Positions 33,069 to 44,958 of a DNA stretch of 64,000 bases are shown in pieces. The stretch comes from Parastagonospora avenae f. sp. tritici 18332-5 (taxonomy: Eukaryota; Ascomycota; Dothideomycetes; Pleosporales; Phaeosphaeriaceae). Every line of letters starts with the position of its first letter. The first letter of the stretch is position 1. The notes beneath the pieces are model-generated. The model was not told where the DNA came from, did no database searches, and was given only the letters and a program-made list of their open reading frames with translations. The stretch is taken from contig JAFJTR010000050.1 of assembly GCA_022559985.1 (NCBI GenBank), forward strand, positions 175,445-239,444, written 5' to 3'. Position numbers and translations under genes: made by a program.

Positions 33069-34602
33069 ATGTCGGTGTCCGCTCGCGCGTTGCGAGGTAA
33101 ATGCTCCGACGATGTATAGTATTGATACATACTAACGCTATGTAGATATCGAGAATGTCTTCCGCGTTGAGAAGCGCTGCGTGCAGTGCGAAAAGGCAGA
33201 GCTCACCTGCGCAGGCAAGGTCTGCAGCAAGAACCAGGTCTGCGTGCAGACTACCCAGACCTGCGATGAGTGCGCACAGGTTATCTGCGCCGTCGACCCC
33301 ATGGCCGCCGCCGAGGAGCCCAGCAAGCCCAATGTCGGTGCCATTGCTGGAGGAGTCGTTGGAGGAATTGCCGCCGTCGCCATTCTGACGTTCCTCGTGT
33401 GGAAGTACTACCTGAAGGGCAAGAGGCGGCCGTACACCGAGGCCGACTTCCAGGAGATGGACATGCAGGAGCAAGAGAAGGCCGAGAACGACTTTGCTTC
33501 GCGACGCAGCGCCCGCGCATCCACACACACCGTCGCCTCCATGGCCTCGTCCGTTCTTACCCGCGCCTCCAACATCATCCAGATCGCCTACATCCCCGGC
33601 GTCACCAACCGCTCTGGCCCTGGATCCCCCGACCTGCTTGTTCCTCCCGTCCCGCCGATTCCCGCCATGTCGCCCTCGTCTGGCGTTAGCAGCCCGTACT
33701 CCAACGCCGACCAGCACTTCTTCCTCCCCGACTTCAGGGACTCGATGGCATCGCAGAGCACCGCTGGACGCACTAGTATTGCACCCAGCCTTGCCCGTGC
33801 CAGTGTTGCTTCCACCATGTACCGCCAGAACGCCATCGTCTCTCCTCTCCCAGCGCAGACCATCGTCCGTGGAAAGGCAGCTGTCGTCAGCGTCAAGTCC
33901 ATGTCTTCCAGCCCATCAGAAACCCCTAGCATGGAGACGCCCCCTGTTCCTTCCATCGACCCGAAGCACTCCAACAAGTCGCTCCGCATCCAGATGCCAG
34001 GCGTCATGGGCCTCAGCCCAGCGAACTCTGTCCGCAGCACTGCTCAACTAGGACCCGTGCGCGCGCTCAACATTACGAAGAAGAAGTCGACAGATCTGTC
34101 CAGCACCCCACCAAAGAGTTCTGGCAACTCTTCTTCCTTCAGCAACTTCAGCAATGACAGGACCGCGGTCAACACACCCGAGGTCCTTGTTCCTCCTGCC
34201 CGACCGCTTACCGACATTTCCGTAACATCCTCAGATGACGGTGTTGCACATGCGAGAGCGAGACGGATAGCAGATGACGAGTCTGACTCTGACGAAGAGT
34301 CAGACGAGGAGCACGCACGTGCACACCAAACACTCCTCCGCAACTCAGTAACCTCGCGCGACTCTGACGCCTTCAGCGACGCACAGGAATCCCCTGCACC
34401 AAGTCAATCTCCTTTCTCAGACAGCTCACAATTGGAGCCACCACGACCCCAGATGTCGCAACGCATTACATCCTACGACACCTCACTCGGCCTCCGCACC
34501 CCCATGACGCCCATCGTCGAGGAGGCTCCCTCGAAACGCGGCAGCACAGTTTCGCGGCGAGAGCAAAGTCCCTTCTCGGACAACAACAAGAGCGACATAT
34601 AA
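33069..34602 (+). CDS. OPY2: Opy2-type membrane anchor of the HOG osmostress pathway
   Basis: Exons 33069-33096 and 33146-34602 (49-nt intron, ACTAAC branch site) give 494 residues. Residues 21-57 hold eight cysteines in the Opy2 N-terminal pattern (CVQCEKAELTC, KVCSKNQVC, TCDECAQVIC). A glycine-rich single membrane span lies at about 73-95 (AIAGGVVGGIAAVAIL), followed by a basic stop (KGKRRPYTEADF) and a long Ser/Pro-rich cytoplasmic tail with acidic patch SDSDEESDEEH. In yeast Opy2 sits in the plasma membrane and recruits the Ste50-Ste11 module so that Hog1 is activated. The extracellular domain is known to bind glycosylated sensors. The short first exon was fixed by the splice into the Cys-rich domain. 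Length exceeds yeast Opy2, as usual in filamentous fungi. Confidence 0.9.
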
Positions 34603-35764
34603 ATTCTCGAATCTAACGGCGTTTTCTGGCGCACGCTATTTACCACCCCAGATCTACAGCGAGACTGGGTTGCAAGCGAATCTCCTTTTTTGAACTAAAG
34701 CCACGGCGGCAAATCTCGTTACTTTACTTTTCACTTCTTTGATTTGAAGACCAAGACATGGCTTCAAGATGCAATGTATACAGGTCTCGTAGGACGATGA
34801 CCTGGGCATTTCCATACCTTTTTTGATATCCCCGATTTTGCGAAGTTTGGATTGATTGGGATGGGATGGGGTGGGATGAAGTGCAATGATTGATTAGCAC
34901 GGAGGGAGCGAATGGAAGATGTTTATTCTTATGTATGTATCTTCGGAGAGAGAGATGGAGATGGAGAGGAAATGAATATGACCTCTTTGGATATAAGCAC
35001 TACATGATGAACTCGTCTTTACTCTTGACACTTTGTGACCTTGATTACTTCCCGACTTCACGTGATTCTCTTCATACTGGTTCACCATCACTCACCTCGA
35101 TCATTTACCATGCCCCTCTGCACCTACCATCGACGCCATCATCCCCATGCCTATGCACGCTGTTTCACCTTTCCCATCTCCCGTTCACACTCCAGCTCCA
35201 GCAAAAGTAAACCCCAGACCCAAAGAAGGTCTAAATGCGACGGCCCACGATCCGACTGCGTGTTCCTGGGTTGCATGGTGAAACCAGATCTCGCGATGGG
35301 AAGCATAAATTCAAGCCGCGTGTTTCATGGGTACAACTAGGCGGGGATGGAGATGTAGATGAACGTTTATATACACACAGTAGATTCGTGATTGTATGTG
35401 GCGAATAGGGAAGCACGTTGAAAGTGTTGGGCTTGTGGTTGAGCACGAGAAATGTGTGGATGTAAGTATACATGTGCATGCGTGAGGTAGCCCCGGATGG
35501 GATGTTGCACGCGGTGATCGGCGCGTGGAGGGGCGGAGGGCGCCGATGGGGATGGAGCTATAGAGGGGCAGTTTCTTTTCGCGTAGACACGCGATTGACA
35601 AAGAAGCAGCTCCGGTTTAAAGTTTTTGGACTTGATCATCCAGTCGTGTAGCTTGAGGTCGAATTGTTGTTGTTGGAGCTCAACGTTCAATCACGAACTT
35701 GACGTCACTTCCGAAGCTTTCGTGAAGCTCGACAAACAACACCCCATACCCACCAGAATCTCGA
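34603..35764. other. Intergenic between OPY2 and the hydroxyisourate hydrolase gene
   Basis: Contains the OPY2 3' flank with the G-run motif, then T/C- and A/T-rich sequence. No gene recognised. Confidence 0.5.
34858..34875 (+). other. G-quadruplex motif in the OPY2 3' flank
   Basis: Four G runs (GGG, GGG, GGGG, GGG) with loops AT, AT and T, about 256 bases after the OPY2 stop and on its sense strand. The very short loops predict a stable quadruplex in mRNA if the 3' UTR reaches this far. Confidence 0.6.
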
Positions 35765-36328
35765 ATGCCCACTCCCACCACGCGCCTGCAAGCTCTGTCC
35801 AACCACCTCTCTACCTCTCAGAACCCCGAGATCAGCGCGAAAACCATGGCCATGGAAAGGAAACCCCCGATTACGTGCCACGTCCTGGATACGACGATTG
35901 GGAAGCCGGGTGCTAACATACCCGTCACACTCACACTGTACATACCTCTACCTGTCAAATCAAAGATTACATTATGCTAAATTACCCGCAGCCACCCGTC
36001 CTCCTCCTCCTCCTCCACCACCTCCCAATCCTCCACCTTCACATCCACCACAAATCCCGACGGCCGCATAACTTCCTGGCTCCCCACCCCCTCCGCACCA
36101 TTCACATCCCCAACACCCCTCGAAACCTTGTTCCAACAACCCGGCGACCAGCGATATAGCCTGACTTTCAACACGGAGGAGTATTTTAAGGGTAGGGGCG
36201 TGGAGACGTTTTTCCCGGAGATTGAGGTCAAGTTTGTGGTTAGGGAGGAGCAGAGGGTGAGCGGGGAGCATTTTCATGTGCCGGTACTGGTGGGGGGGTT
36301 TGGGTATAGCACGTATAGGGGGTCGTAA
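35765..36328 (+). CDS. 5-hydroxyisourate hydrolase (transthyretin-like)
   Basis: Exons 35765-35937 and 35992-36328 (54-nt intron, acceptor CGCAG) give 169 residues. The conserved start ITCHVLDTTIGKPGANIPV carries the first catalytic histidine. DGRITSWL carries the arginine, and GEHFHVPVLV holds the last histidine before the family-defining C-terminal YRGS. The enzyme hydrolyses 5-hydroxyisourate after urate oxidase in purine breakdown toward allantoin, usually in peroxisomes. The 35 residues before the domain are variable, so translation may begin at the Met at 35846 instead. A serine-rich insert encoded by a TCC run follows the splice site. The 3' end is G-rich (runs of five to seven G around the stop). 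Confidence 0.92.
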
Positions 36329-38189
36329 GGGGGGATGGACGGGGATGGTAAGAGGAGGAGAAGGCAAAGGAAGAGGGAGGAGAGGGGTGGATGATTGTGA
36401 ACACCCAAAGGTTGAGTCGAAAAATCTCTTGCAGATGGATGTAGAAAGAATGTCATGTCAATGTTGCTCAATGTGTCTCTAATTACATACGAGATGTTAG
36501 CGGTCTTGGGCACGAACACTTGTTGGATATTTGTTGTACATGGTTGCTGCAACTCCAATGTATGGTCATGACGTTAGCGAGCGCATAGAAAAGCGACTGT
36601 GGCATCAGGCGTTGCAGATATTGGCGCTCACGTGGTTAAAGTTGGATCAAGATATGTGATGGGGTCTTATATACATCCTCTGATATGACCTTCGGACGTC
36701 GACATATATGAACGTTTGATAATCAACATACTCGTACTGGTGCAAGTTCTCAGAGTATATCATGGTCGCCACACTATCGATCCATTTTGTTAGCATGCAA
36801 CATGCTGCATATTACCAGAATGCCTTTTTTTAATTTCAACCCACACACCGCAGCAGCAAGACACGACAAAGGACTCCTTGGTTCCGCCGGCGTCCGGATG
36901 TCAGAATCTGTCGATTTGCACCGCTACGCTCCAGACCTGCGACTACACACTGCCAAACTACGCTAGGAAATCAGCACAATGAAAGTGCTTACAAAAGGGC
37001 TGGTTTGTAATGGTCGAACAGCCTAAAGCAGCAACGCAGCGAACGATAATTAACAGTCCGTTGTAAGCGATACCATTCGACCTGGGCATCGATCGGCGCA
37101 CTGGAGAGATCGGTAGCGTGAGATGGAGTCCGGCATCTGGCAGACGGCATCGATTTCCGTTGGTGGTGTGCCCGGGCCCTGACAGCATCCTTCGAGCCGT
37201 CCATGTCGAAGAATCTGTAAACGCGAGACAGGCCTTGAAGTCCATTGTCTCAGTGCAGTTCCAGCATAGTGATGAAGACTGGTGAGAGTGGAACACCACG
37301 GTAGGGCAACGGCAGCGTCCTCTCGCGTCTCTGGCAACGGCAAGCATCGCCCGGGCACTCGTGGCAAGCGAGCCGAAAGGGGCAGCGATCGGACAAGGCT
37401 TGAAGCGGTGAAAGGCCCCATGGCGCTGATTGGCGGCCTCGAGCCGCAGGGCACGGACTTGATTATGGAGTGAAATCACGTTATCTTCTTGGCGCGACGC
37501 TGCGTCACTCCCAGAAATTGCTCGCTCGTCCTGCCCTCTGACCTCATCGCGAACGCCTCACTGTCATCGTCACCACGAGCACAATCCCCGTCAACCGCCT
37601 AGGGAAGAGCCTCATTGCGACCCAGAGGAACGTATCTTTTTGCTGAACCAGTGCACCGGAGCCGCAACGTCTTGTAGAACATTGCGCCTGCGCTCAGAGA
37701 CAGCCTGCGACTTTCTTTGAACGTCATCAGGGGGGCTTGACGTCACTGTTAAACTTCGACAACACCGCTGCACCATCGCATCCTCGCTGGCGGCGCTCGA
37801 TAATATCGACACTGGGACTGAAAGCGCCTACCCCGCTTCCGGCGCATCCCATTCCCTCTGCAACAGGTACGTCGAGTCGCTGGTGCTGCCGCCGCTGCTG
37901 TTGCTGTTATCGCTCTTTTTGCCACGTTCCCACCCGCCTGCGACAACCCTCGCGCCTCTGCACTACCCCGTCGCATCTGCGCAGCTGCATCGCGTGAATA
38001 ATCTCCATCGAGTGCGCTGACGATCTATTTGCCCGAACAGGTGACTTGCGATCGAAACACTGCGCGCGCCGTTGTTGTTGTTGACAGAGAACTCCCTGTC
38101 GCGTGTGGAAGTGAGAGCGAGCGTGCTTAGGCCCGAGTACTACAAGCGATCGTCCTTGATCACGACCCCTACGTCACCACCCCGAAAGA
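36329..38189. other. Intergenic and long ATF1 leader region
   Basis: No gene supported. The minus frame at 36958-37479 (173 codons) has no domain or good start context. The last 700 bases are C/T-rich and probably include a long ATF1 5' leader with several short upstream ATG frames, which would allow translational control. Confidence 0.45.
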
Positions 38190-40154
38190 ATGGCCGCTGC
38201 AACCCAAACTGCGAGGACCTCCCCCCAGAACTCCAAGATGTCCTCTCCCAAGGATACCAAAAGTAATCTTCCTGTCGTGACTAAGACCGAAGGTGCGTAT
38301 CTTCCCCACGCCGTCGCCAATCATGCGCGTCACTGCTCTGTCGCGCCTGCCCATTGTCCTTCATCACAACAACCGTCACTGCTCCTTCACGCGCATCACT
38401 GTCTCATTGCCGTCGTTGCACAAAGCAGCCATGACTAACCATGATGTCGTCAACAGAACCCACAAAAGAAGAGACGTCCGCCCAAGACAAGCGTATGTGC
38501 ACGTCATGCGCCAGCATCATCGCAGCACCATGTACTGACTGCCACCAGCTGCGACGACTGAAGCCGAAGCAAAGCCCGCGACCACCAATGCCCAACCGCT
38601 TGCACCTCCACCCAAGCCTGCGCCATCGACAACTGGCGACACACCTGACTACTTCAATACGGTACACAATCCCTTCTCGCTGGAGCCGAACGTCTTCGAG
38701 CAGTCCTTCACCGGCGGTAACGGCAACACCAACGCCAACGGCAACGTAGAGACGCCTGGCGGCCGCACTGTCCTGCCGCCAGTCGCAAACCTCACCTCGC
38801 CATCACCGCTCCCTGGCCTCACTCCAGGGTGGCAGTCGTCGTTGCGCCAAGGCCCCTTGAGCCCTGCCATGCTGAACGGACCTACTGGATCAACCGACTA
38901 CTTCAGCGAGTCGTTTAGAGGCTTCCCTACGCCCAACGAGTCCTCCTTAAGAACTGGACTTACGCCTGGTGGAGGCGGGTCTATGTTCCCTGCGCCCAGT
39001 CCTAACACACAAGCCATCTTCAACCTCCAGAGTGCCGGCGTCACCCCTGGCACAGGCGACTTCCAAGCCGCTGCGCTGCGTGCCGCTGCTCAGGCTAACC
39101 ACAACAAGAACAACACTTCGGGGGCACCCACCTCCCAACCCGAGGGAGCAACCGCTGGAATGGATCGCCAAAACAATTTCCAGCAGCCCCAGGCACAGCA
39201 ACAACGTTCTCAGAACGACCCATACGCCAACCATGACGTCAGCAGTGCGGCCAATGACCTTTTGTCGTTCGCCAGCCAGAACGGTGGTGGCCGAAACACC
39301 CAGCCACAGTTCTCTATGGCGCCTCAACAGCAATCGATGCACGCCGGTCACATGCCCGTCCAGCCTGTAGGACAGAACAACCATGTGCGCCGTGACACAA
39401 AGGGATCCATTAACAGCATGGCGTCTGCGGACACCGGTGACTTCTCAGAGAGTGGCCAGAGTGAGCAGGCCAAAACTGCCACGCGATCGCGCGCGAAGAA
39501 AGGAGCTAACGGCAAACAAGCTGCAGGCTCAAAGCGCAAAACCGACGACGCTCCCAAAGGCAGCCGCAAGAAGAGCAATGCCGCCCCGTCCATGGATGAT
39601 GATATGATGGATCAAGATTCCGATGATGACATGAACATCAAGGATGAAGATACTCATAAGGACGGTCGCAAGATGACCGACGAGGAGAAGCGTAAAAACT
39701 TTCTCGAACGGAATAGGTACGTCACCTCCAATCCTCATATCAGTTGATTTTAATACTTCGTAGGGTCGCTGCTCTCAAATGTCGCCAACGCAAGAAGCAA
39801 TGGCTGGCCAATTTGCAAGCCAAGGTCGAGCTCTTCAGTACTGAGAATGACGCCCTCTCTGCCACTGTCACCCAGCTGCGAGAGGAGATTGTCAACCTCA
39901 AGACACTGCTTCTGGCACACAAGGACTGCCCAGTGTCACAGGCTCAAGGCCTCCACGGTGCTGCCATGAATAACTTCCTTGGAAGCGACATGAACCACCA
40001 AAACCCCTACGGCATTGCGCAATTACAGCCCAACGGCGTCCATATGATGCCAATGCAGCCAGGCCAGATGATGAACCGGTTCGTATACCCACAACCCCCG
40101 CGGCCCCAGAGTGCAGACGAACAAGAGAACGCACGCTACCCGCCGAAGTACTGA
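38190..40154 (+). CDS. ATF1: ATF/CREB bZIP transcription factor Atf1/AtfA
   Basis: Four exons, 38190-38292, 38457-38492, 38549-39716 and 39764-40154, encode 565 residues. The N-terminal half contains DYFNTVHNPFSLEPNVFEQSF and TPGWQSSLRQGPLSPAML, matching the Aft1 osmotic-stress (OSA) and recombination-activating (HRA) regions, then Gln/Asn-rich sequence and the HRR-like segment. The bZIP begins RKNFLERNR and continues VAALKCRQRKKQW, with the last intron splitting the basic region exactly there, followed by a leucine zipper (VELFSTENDALSATVTQLREE). The tail has NPYGIAQLQPNG and MMPMQPGQMM. Atf1 binds CRE sites and is activated by the Hog1/Sty1 kinase in osmotic, oxidative and conidial stress. 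Intron 1 is unusually long (164 nt). Confidence 0.95.
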
Positions 40155-40965
40155 AGCATTGCTCACTCGCCTCCAGGTAAGCACTCTGGGCGTGACTTGT
40201 CGTCTGCAAGCGCTACAGAGTGCTCACAGGCCTCTAGTGCCATGGTCATGCATTAGGCTATGACGTACGGTCCACACCTCCACCATCACATCCCTACTAT
40301 CTTGTAATACACCGCTCCTTGATCCTTCCTCTCCTTCCTCGGACGCTTTTTCGTCACTCCATGCATGGTCTGGCGTCTTCGGGGCTTGGCGCACGTCATT
40401 CTGGCGTCGTCATCGTGACAGGGAGCAAGGACATGCTTCCCTGGTCGATCGAAAATACATATCCTGCTTATGCTATCGGGTGGGACGGCTGAGGCACGGA
40501 AAACAACGCGAACACGAACCTTTTGTCGGCTTGAGACCGGCTTATTTTCCTTCAGTAACCTGTTATCAACCTGCGTGTACATATTCGGCTCGGTACATTG
40601 ACGGGTGTTGCGGCGCCTATACACCTGTCATTCTTTTGCTAGCCAGTGGGCTACTGGTTTCGGCGTTGCGGATTTTTCTCTTCACTTCCTTCCTCTTGAT
40701 GTTGGCTCTGGGCCATCCTTTCCTTCCGGAGGCGGCATGTATTCTCAAACATCTCTTGGTAGCTAGGCCCTGCCCCTATGTTCCTTCGTCTAAAGTAACA
40801 TCAGGGCGGCTGCATGATGGCGTAGACAGGGAATAGGATATGATACACATTCACGCATGGATTGGATCATGGACGTGGTGACACGCGGAAGTGATGCTGT
40901 TAGTGGATGAAAGGCACGGTGCAAAATGTACACATACGCGAAAAAATTGAACCAATGTTTCAGCG
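40155..40965. other. Spacer between convergent ATF1 and phosphoesterase genes
   Basis: Shared 3' flanks. No coding or structured element recognised. Confidence 0.5.
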
Positions 40966-41994
40966 TTATGTCTTGTACAAGCTGTTCTTGATCTTGACTA
41001 AGGCGGTTCGCCATCTCGAAGCTTTCGTTGGTTCTGGATGAGTCTCGCCTACTTCCTCTGCTGGGGTTTGCCTGACCGTAGTACTCTCCATGCCCTTTCC
41101 CTCCTTGCCAGCGCCGGCACAAGCATCTACTCGTTCACCAGCCCTTCCATCTCCCACGCTTTCCCTCTCTTCTTTCTTTCCAACAACAACCCTCCACCCC
41201 ATCTCCCCTCCCCCCTCAACAACAACAACGCTCCCCTCCTTCCTCCCATACCCCCTCTGATTCGCAACCACCAACTTCCCCCCCTCCCCGTCATAAAACT
41301 GACAACTGTAATGCGTATGTCCAAACCCCCATACCCTTACCTTCCCACTGCGCCAACACTCCTCTCCACTTAAATCCGTCCTGAACCCCGCATTCGCACT
41401 ACTCCCCCTATGCCTGGGATGATTCGCACGCGGGTCGGTCGTGGGCGAGTGGTGCGTTAGCACAATCACGTGTCTGTCCTGCGGAATGGAGGGGATAGAG
41501 GCATTCAGCCACGCGAGATCGTGCGCGTGGTCGATATTATGTTGCTCCACGCTGCGGTCCCAGATCCCTTTTTCCTTGTCGAAGTCGGTTAGGAGCGAGG
41601 CGCAGGCGCTGGTGGAGGAGGCGGGGATGTGTGTCCAGAGGGTGCAGCCTAGGATCGTCACGTTGTCTACATCCACGCGCCGACGGTTCATGAATATGAA
41701 GCGCTGCGAGCCTTGTTGTGCTTCGTAGGCAGTGAGGGAGGCGATGCTGTTTTCGAGCGTCGCGTGGTATGCTTCGTGGTTGCCGAGGATGTAGAATATG
41801 CGCAGGGAGGGGTGGAGTTGGAGCAGGGTGGTAAGGAAGTTGAAGAGTTGCGGGTGTGTGGTTAGGCCGGTGTCGCCGAGGAGGAAGAGGTTTGGGGCGT
41901 GGATGGGGAGGGTGAAGGTGGAGTATGAGGGCGACATTAGGGGGATTTCGAGGTGCAGGTCGGAGATTAGTTGGAAGCGGAAGGATGGGGGCAT
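40966..41994 (-). CDS. Calcineurin-like metallophosphoesterase
   Basis: Single minus-strand exon, 342 residues. All metal-binding blocks are present in order: DLHLE (D12, H14), LLGDTG, LGNHEAYH, VLTHHSPT and GFGHTHYSC. This is the Metallophos/Calcineurin-like fold (type seen in fungal Ser/Thr phosphatase-like or phosphodiesterase proteins), acting on phosphate esters with two metal ions. The last 60 residues are Gly/Val/Arg-rich and not part of the fold. No signal peptide, so probably cytosolic. The substrate cannot be read from sequence. Confidence 0.92.
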   Translation of the reverse strand: MPPSFRFQLISDLHLEIPLMSPSYSTFTLPIHAPNLFLLGDTGLTTHPQLFNFLTTLLQLHPSLRIFYILGNHEAYHATLENSIASLTAYEAQQGSQRFIFMNRRRVDVDNVTILGCTLWTHIPASSTSACASLLTDFDKEKGIWDRSVEQHNIDHAHDLAWLNASIPSIPQDRHVIVLTHHSPTTDPRANHPRHRGSSANAGFRTDLSGEECWRSGKVRVWGFGHTHYSCQFYDGEGGKLVVANQRGYGRKEGSVVVVEGGGEMGWRVVVGKKEERESVGDGRAGERVDACAGAGKEGKGMESTTVRQTPAEEVGETHPEPTKASRWRTALVKIKNSLYKT

Positions 41995-42732
41995 TTTGGG
42001 TGAGTTGTAGAGCTGAGGTGGTCGGTGTGTTTGAGAGGGAGATGTGATGATGCGGTGTAGGGTAGGTGAATTGTGTTGTAGGCGATGAAGTGCCCTGGAG
42101 ACGTTCGAACTTGAAGAAGATTAAAAGAGTGTGATGCACGCTACACTTGTCTAATGTGTCGATAGCTTGCAACCAATCCGGTATCGTTGTGCTCTTTTTG
42201 AGCAGAATTTGATCTAAGAGATTTTATGAAAAGATTTCGTGAGGTCGGTACGTAGCAGCGTAGAGTTGGGTACGCTAGTAGCAGTGTTCCCTAAGAGAGG
42301 ACTACGGCTACTTCTCAACCATATTCAGTGCCACAGGTCGCCAACTGCGACAGAGAGCAAGCGAGGGCTTGTGATAGCCTGGAGTTGTTCAAAATATTAC
42401 TAGAGCTCTGATGTGACGGCAAAGTCCTGTGTAAATCTCCAGGTACTCTGGTCGCTTTCCATTGTGGTCGACAACATGTGGTAGAACTTGGCATCTCTGA
42501 CTATTGAGCTACACAGTACCGTGGAACAGCTGCTATTAGTTTTTAATAAAATTCAGTTAACCCGTAGTGGGATTTTGAAGTCGATAATGGAGCAAAAGAT
42601 TGCATTATTGTACTTCTTCAATATTGGCCTCATAAAGAACCGTGAGAGAATTTCCTGTGATCAAAATACTTTCCTGCTTCAAATTTTCTTCAACGCCATT
42701 TCCCCAAGACAATTCATCGCCCTTGACTGAAG
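41995..42732. other. Divergent spacer, no gene seen
   Basis: Between two outward-facing genes. An AT-rich stretch at 42480-42720 precedes the RING gene. A small frame at 42488-42730 looks like chance. Confidence 0.5.
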
Positions 42733-43593
42733 ATGTCGACTTCATCCTTCCGCCCTGCTCCAGAGACAATGGATGACTTTCTAAATTTCGGTATGGAGAA
42801 AGTCAAACACCCTACCGAAAGCAACTGCAATATTTGTCTTGAAAATTTTGCTACCAGCGACTATGCTGTACAGATCCGTGGCATGAATGGCTGCAGGCAC
42901 ATCTTCGGCCGCAAATGTATCACAACTTGGCTCTATACGCATAGCACTTGTCCTGTGTGCCGTGTCGAGCTTCACGGATCATGCCGCCCACCATTTGTGC
43001 CTTCGATTCCGGAGGAACCTCACCACGAAGAGCCGCACCAGTCCCCATCTGGCTCAACCACCAGTTCTCGTTTGGCTACTCTCGGTCAAGCTGATACCTT
43101 CTCCGGTGACGGATCCTCCTTCACTAGCACCACCTCCTACACCCGAGAGACATCACCAGGACGCCACCCTCAAACCTTCATGCCTGACCTCAGTCAGGAG
43201 GCGGAGACAGGAAGTCGATACCCGACATATGGGCGTGCAATTAGCCCACCACTCACCCCGGCTGCCCGACAGCAACGACGGCACCGCATCTTCACGCAAC
43301 TACGCGTGACTCGCGAAGCGCGAGAACATTATGAAGCCGAATTACGAAATTCTGACGGGGATGAACCAGCTCTTTTGCTGCGGATAAGTGCGTTGCTCGC
43401 CACTGAGGCCAGATTGATGGGCGCGCTGATTGCAGTTCCAGCCGTATCAGCGGCTGACCCTGTTGCTCGCAGAGTTGCGGCGCGGTTTTCTATGACAGAC
43501 CCCAACGCGCAGGAAGAGGAGCCGGCAGATACGCAACTAACTTCATGGATCAGGAGAGTCTTTCGCAAGGTAGGAGAGCGGTTTGGCTATTGA
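42733..43593 (+). CDS. RING-finger protein with an atypical zinc ligand
   Basis: Single exon, 286 residues. The RING lies at residues 32-76: C32-x2-C35, then C54-x-H56-IFG-xx-C62, and C73-x2-C76 with the CPVCR end and a Trp (TTWL) before it. The sixth usual ligand position (two or three residues after H56) is occupied by glycine in HIFGRKC, a variant known from many fungal RING-like proteins that may bind only one zinc fully. The rest is Ser/Thr/Pro-rich, with a helical segment (TQLRVTREAREHYEAELR) and an ending GERFGY. Probable E3 ubiquitin ligase. Its target is unknown. It lies 3.4 kb upstream of the NLR gene. Confidence 0.85.
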   Translation: MSTSSFRPAPETMDDFLNFGMEKVKHPTESNCNICLENFATSDYAVQIRGMNGCRHIFGRKCITTWLYTHSTCPVCRVELHGSCRPPFVPSIPEEPHHEEPHQSPSGSTTSSRLATLGQADTFSGDGSSFTSTTSYTRETSPGRHPQTFMPDLSQEAETGSRYPTYGRAISPPLTPAARQQRRHRIFTQLRVTREAREHYEAELRNSDGDEPALLLRISALLATEARLMGALIAVPAVSAADPVARRVAARFSMTDPNAQEEEPADTQLTSWIRRVFRKVGERFGY

Positions 43594-44861
43594 TCCTAAA
43601 GCTATATGCTGTGCCGCTAGGATTCGGCTACGACCTGGAAACACAATCAACAGCTTCAGGATATCGGATTAGGCTTTGTTGTTAGCATGTAATACAACAG
43701 CTGTATTCAGTATTTGCATCGATGAGTCTCTACGTCTTGTGTTTTGTTTCGTTATGATGATATGGAATGGTTCGAACGCTCGTTGACAACGATTGGATCG
43801 ATCACGAGACGGGAAGCTTATGCATGACTTGAAAACTTCCAGGGTGGTGCATCATCAACGTCTTGTGCAGCTACCCTGTGCTGACGATCTTCTGGGAGGG
43901 CTATGCAGGATGCCGCGCTCATAGCGCTATATGATGCAAACGTACTTGCTATCCTTGCAAGGAAGCTAGAAGTCGAATGGAAGATCGACCCGTTCGATTG
44001 GCATACGTTCAGAATCGCGGGGGGAGTACGTCTGGACTCCGCAGACCGCTTACCGGGTTAAGGTCTGGGTCAGCAGCCACGACTGTCAGCTTACATATTT
44101 CCGAAACACCTGCCAACTAGTCTTCCATATTCGTCTATGCTACACTGTTTTCGCCGACTAAGTCTGTCACGCTCCAAGAATTGTCACGTTCACTGCCAAG
44201 TGTGGAATTATGCTTTTCGCGAGAAATCAGCTTTGGCATGACACGAGCATGCTGATGCTCACGAGTCGCTAACTTCTTTCTTCCAAGATCGAAAAATTAT
44301 GATATCGTGGCCTGCGACTATGAGATGCTGGTACTTTGCTGATAGACTCGTGACAAGGGACCAAAGAACTCATCTCAATGATGATTCTCAATTCAGTCAA
44401 GTAGCGACTCAGTATCCAACCCATGCTCGATCAATTTTCGGATGGTGATCAGAATGATTGGCCGCTCAGGTGGAGAGTAATGGAAGTAGTCAACTTACGC
44501 GGCAATGCTTCATGCGAGTCTCATCTCATAGCATTCAAGTTGCGTAAGTGTGTGCGTTGCTCCAACTCACATGATCGACTACTGCCACGCGAGAGCTCAT
44601 GGTGAGCTATACAAACATCAGCTATACCCACCCAATATAGCTAAAGGAGCCTTTCATTGAATTATCACACCGCTTGCTAGCATTGCTCACCTCAGATTGC
44701 ATCCAATAGGACAAGTGGAGCGCGGAATCATTGCAATTCCACGACCATCAGGTTGAACCGAGACTCTGATGTCCACAAGGTTCCATCTTTCAGCGCCATA
44801 CTGTCATTCATGGTACGTAACGTCTTGGTGTTAAAGGTAAGCTCGACCCACGTCGCCCAAG
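43594..44861. other. Intergenic, no gene seen
   Basis: Only short frames. No repeat or RNA gene recognised. Confidence 0.45.
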
Positions 44862-44868
44862 TATAAAG
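44862..44868 (+). promoter_or_regulatory. TATA box of the four-cysteine secreted protein
   Basis: TATAAAG located 97 bases before the ATG at 44959, followed by an A/C-rich leader. Good match in sequence and spacing. Confidence 0.55.
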
Positions 44869-44958
44869 GAGAGCAACGATCGAAGCAGAAAGAGCACAAC
44901 AAACACTTCAACTACTACTTCACTTCCGAACCTAAATCACAATCTATCAAGCTTCAAC

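Noticed and set aside
36958..37479. 173-codon open frame on the minus strand
   Set aside because: No motif, irregular Cys and Arg content, and it lies in the long ATF1 upstream region.
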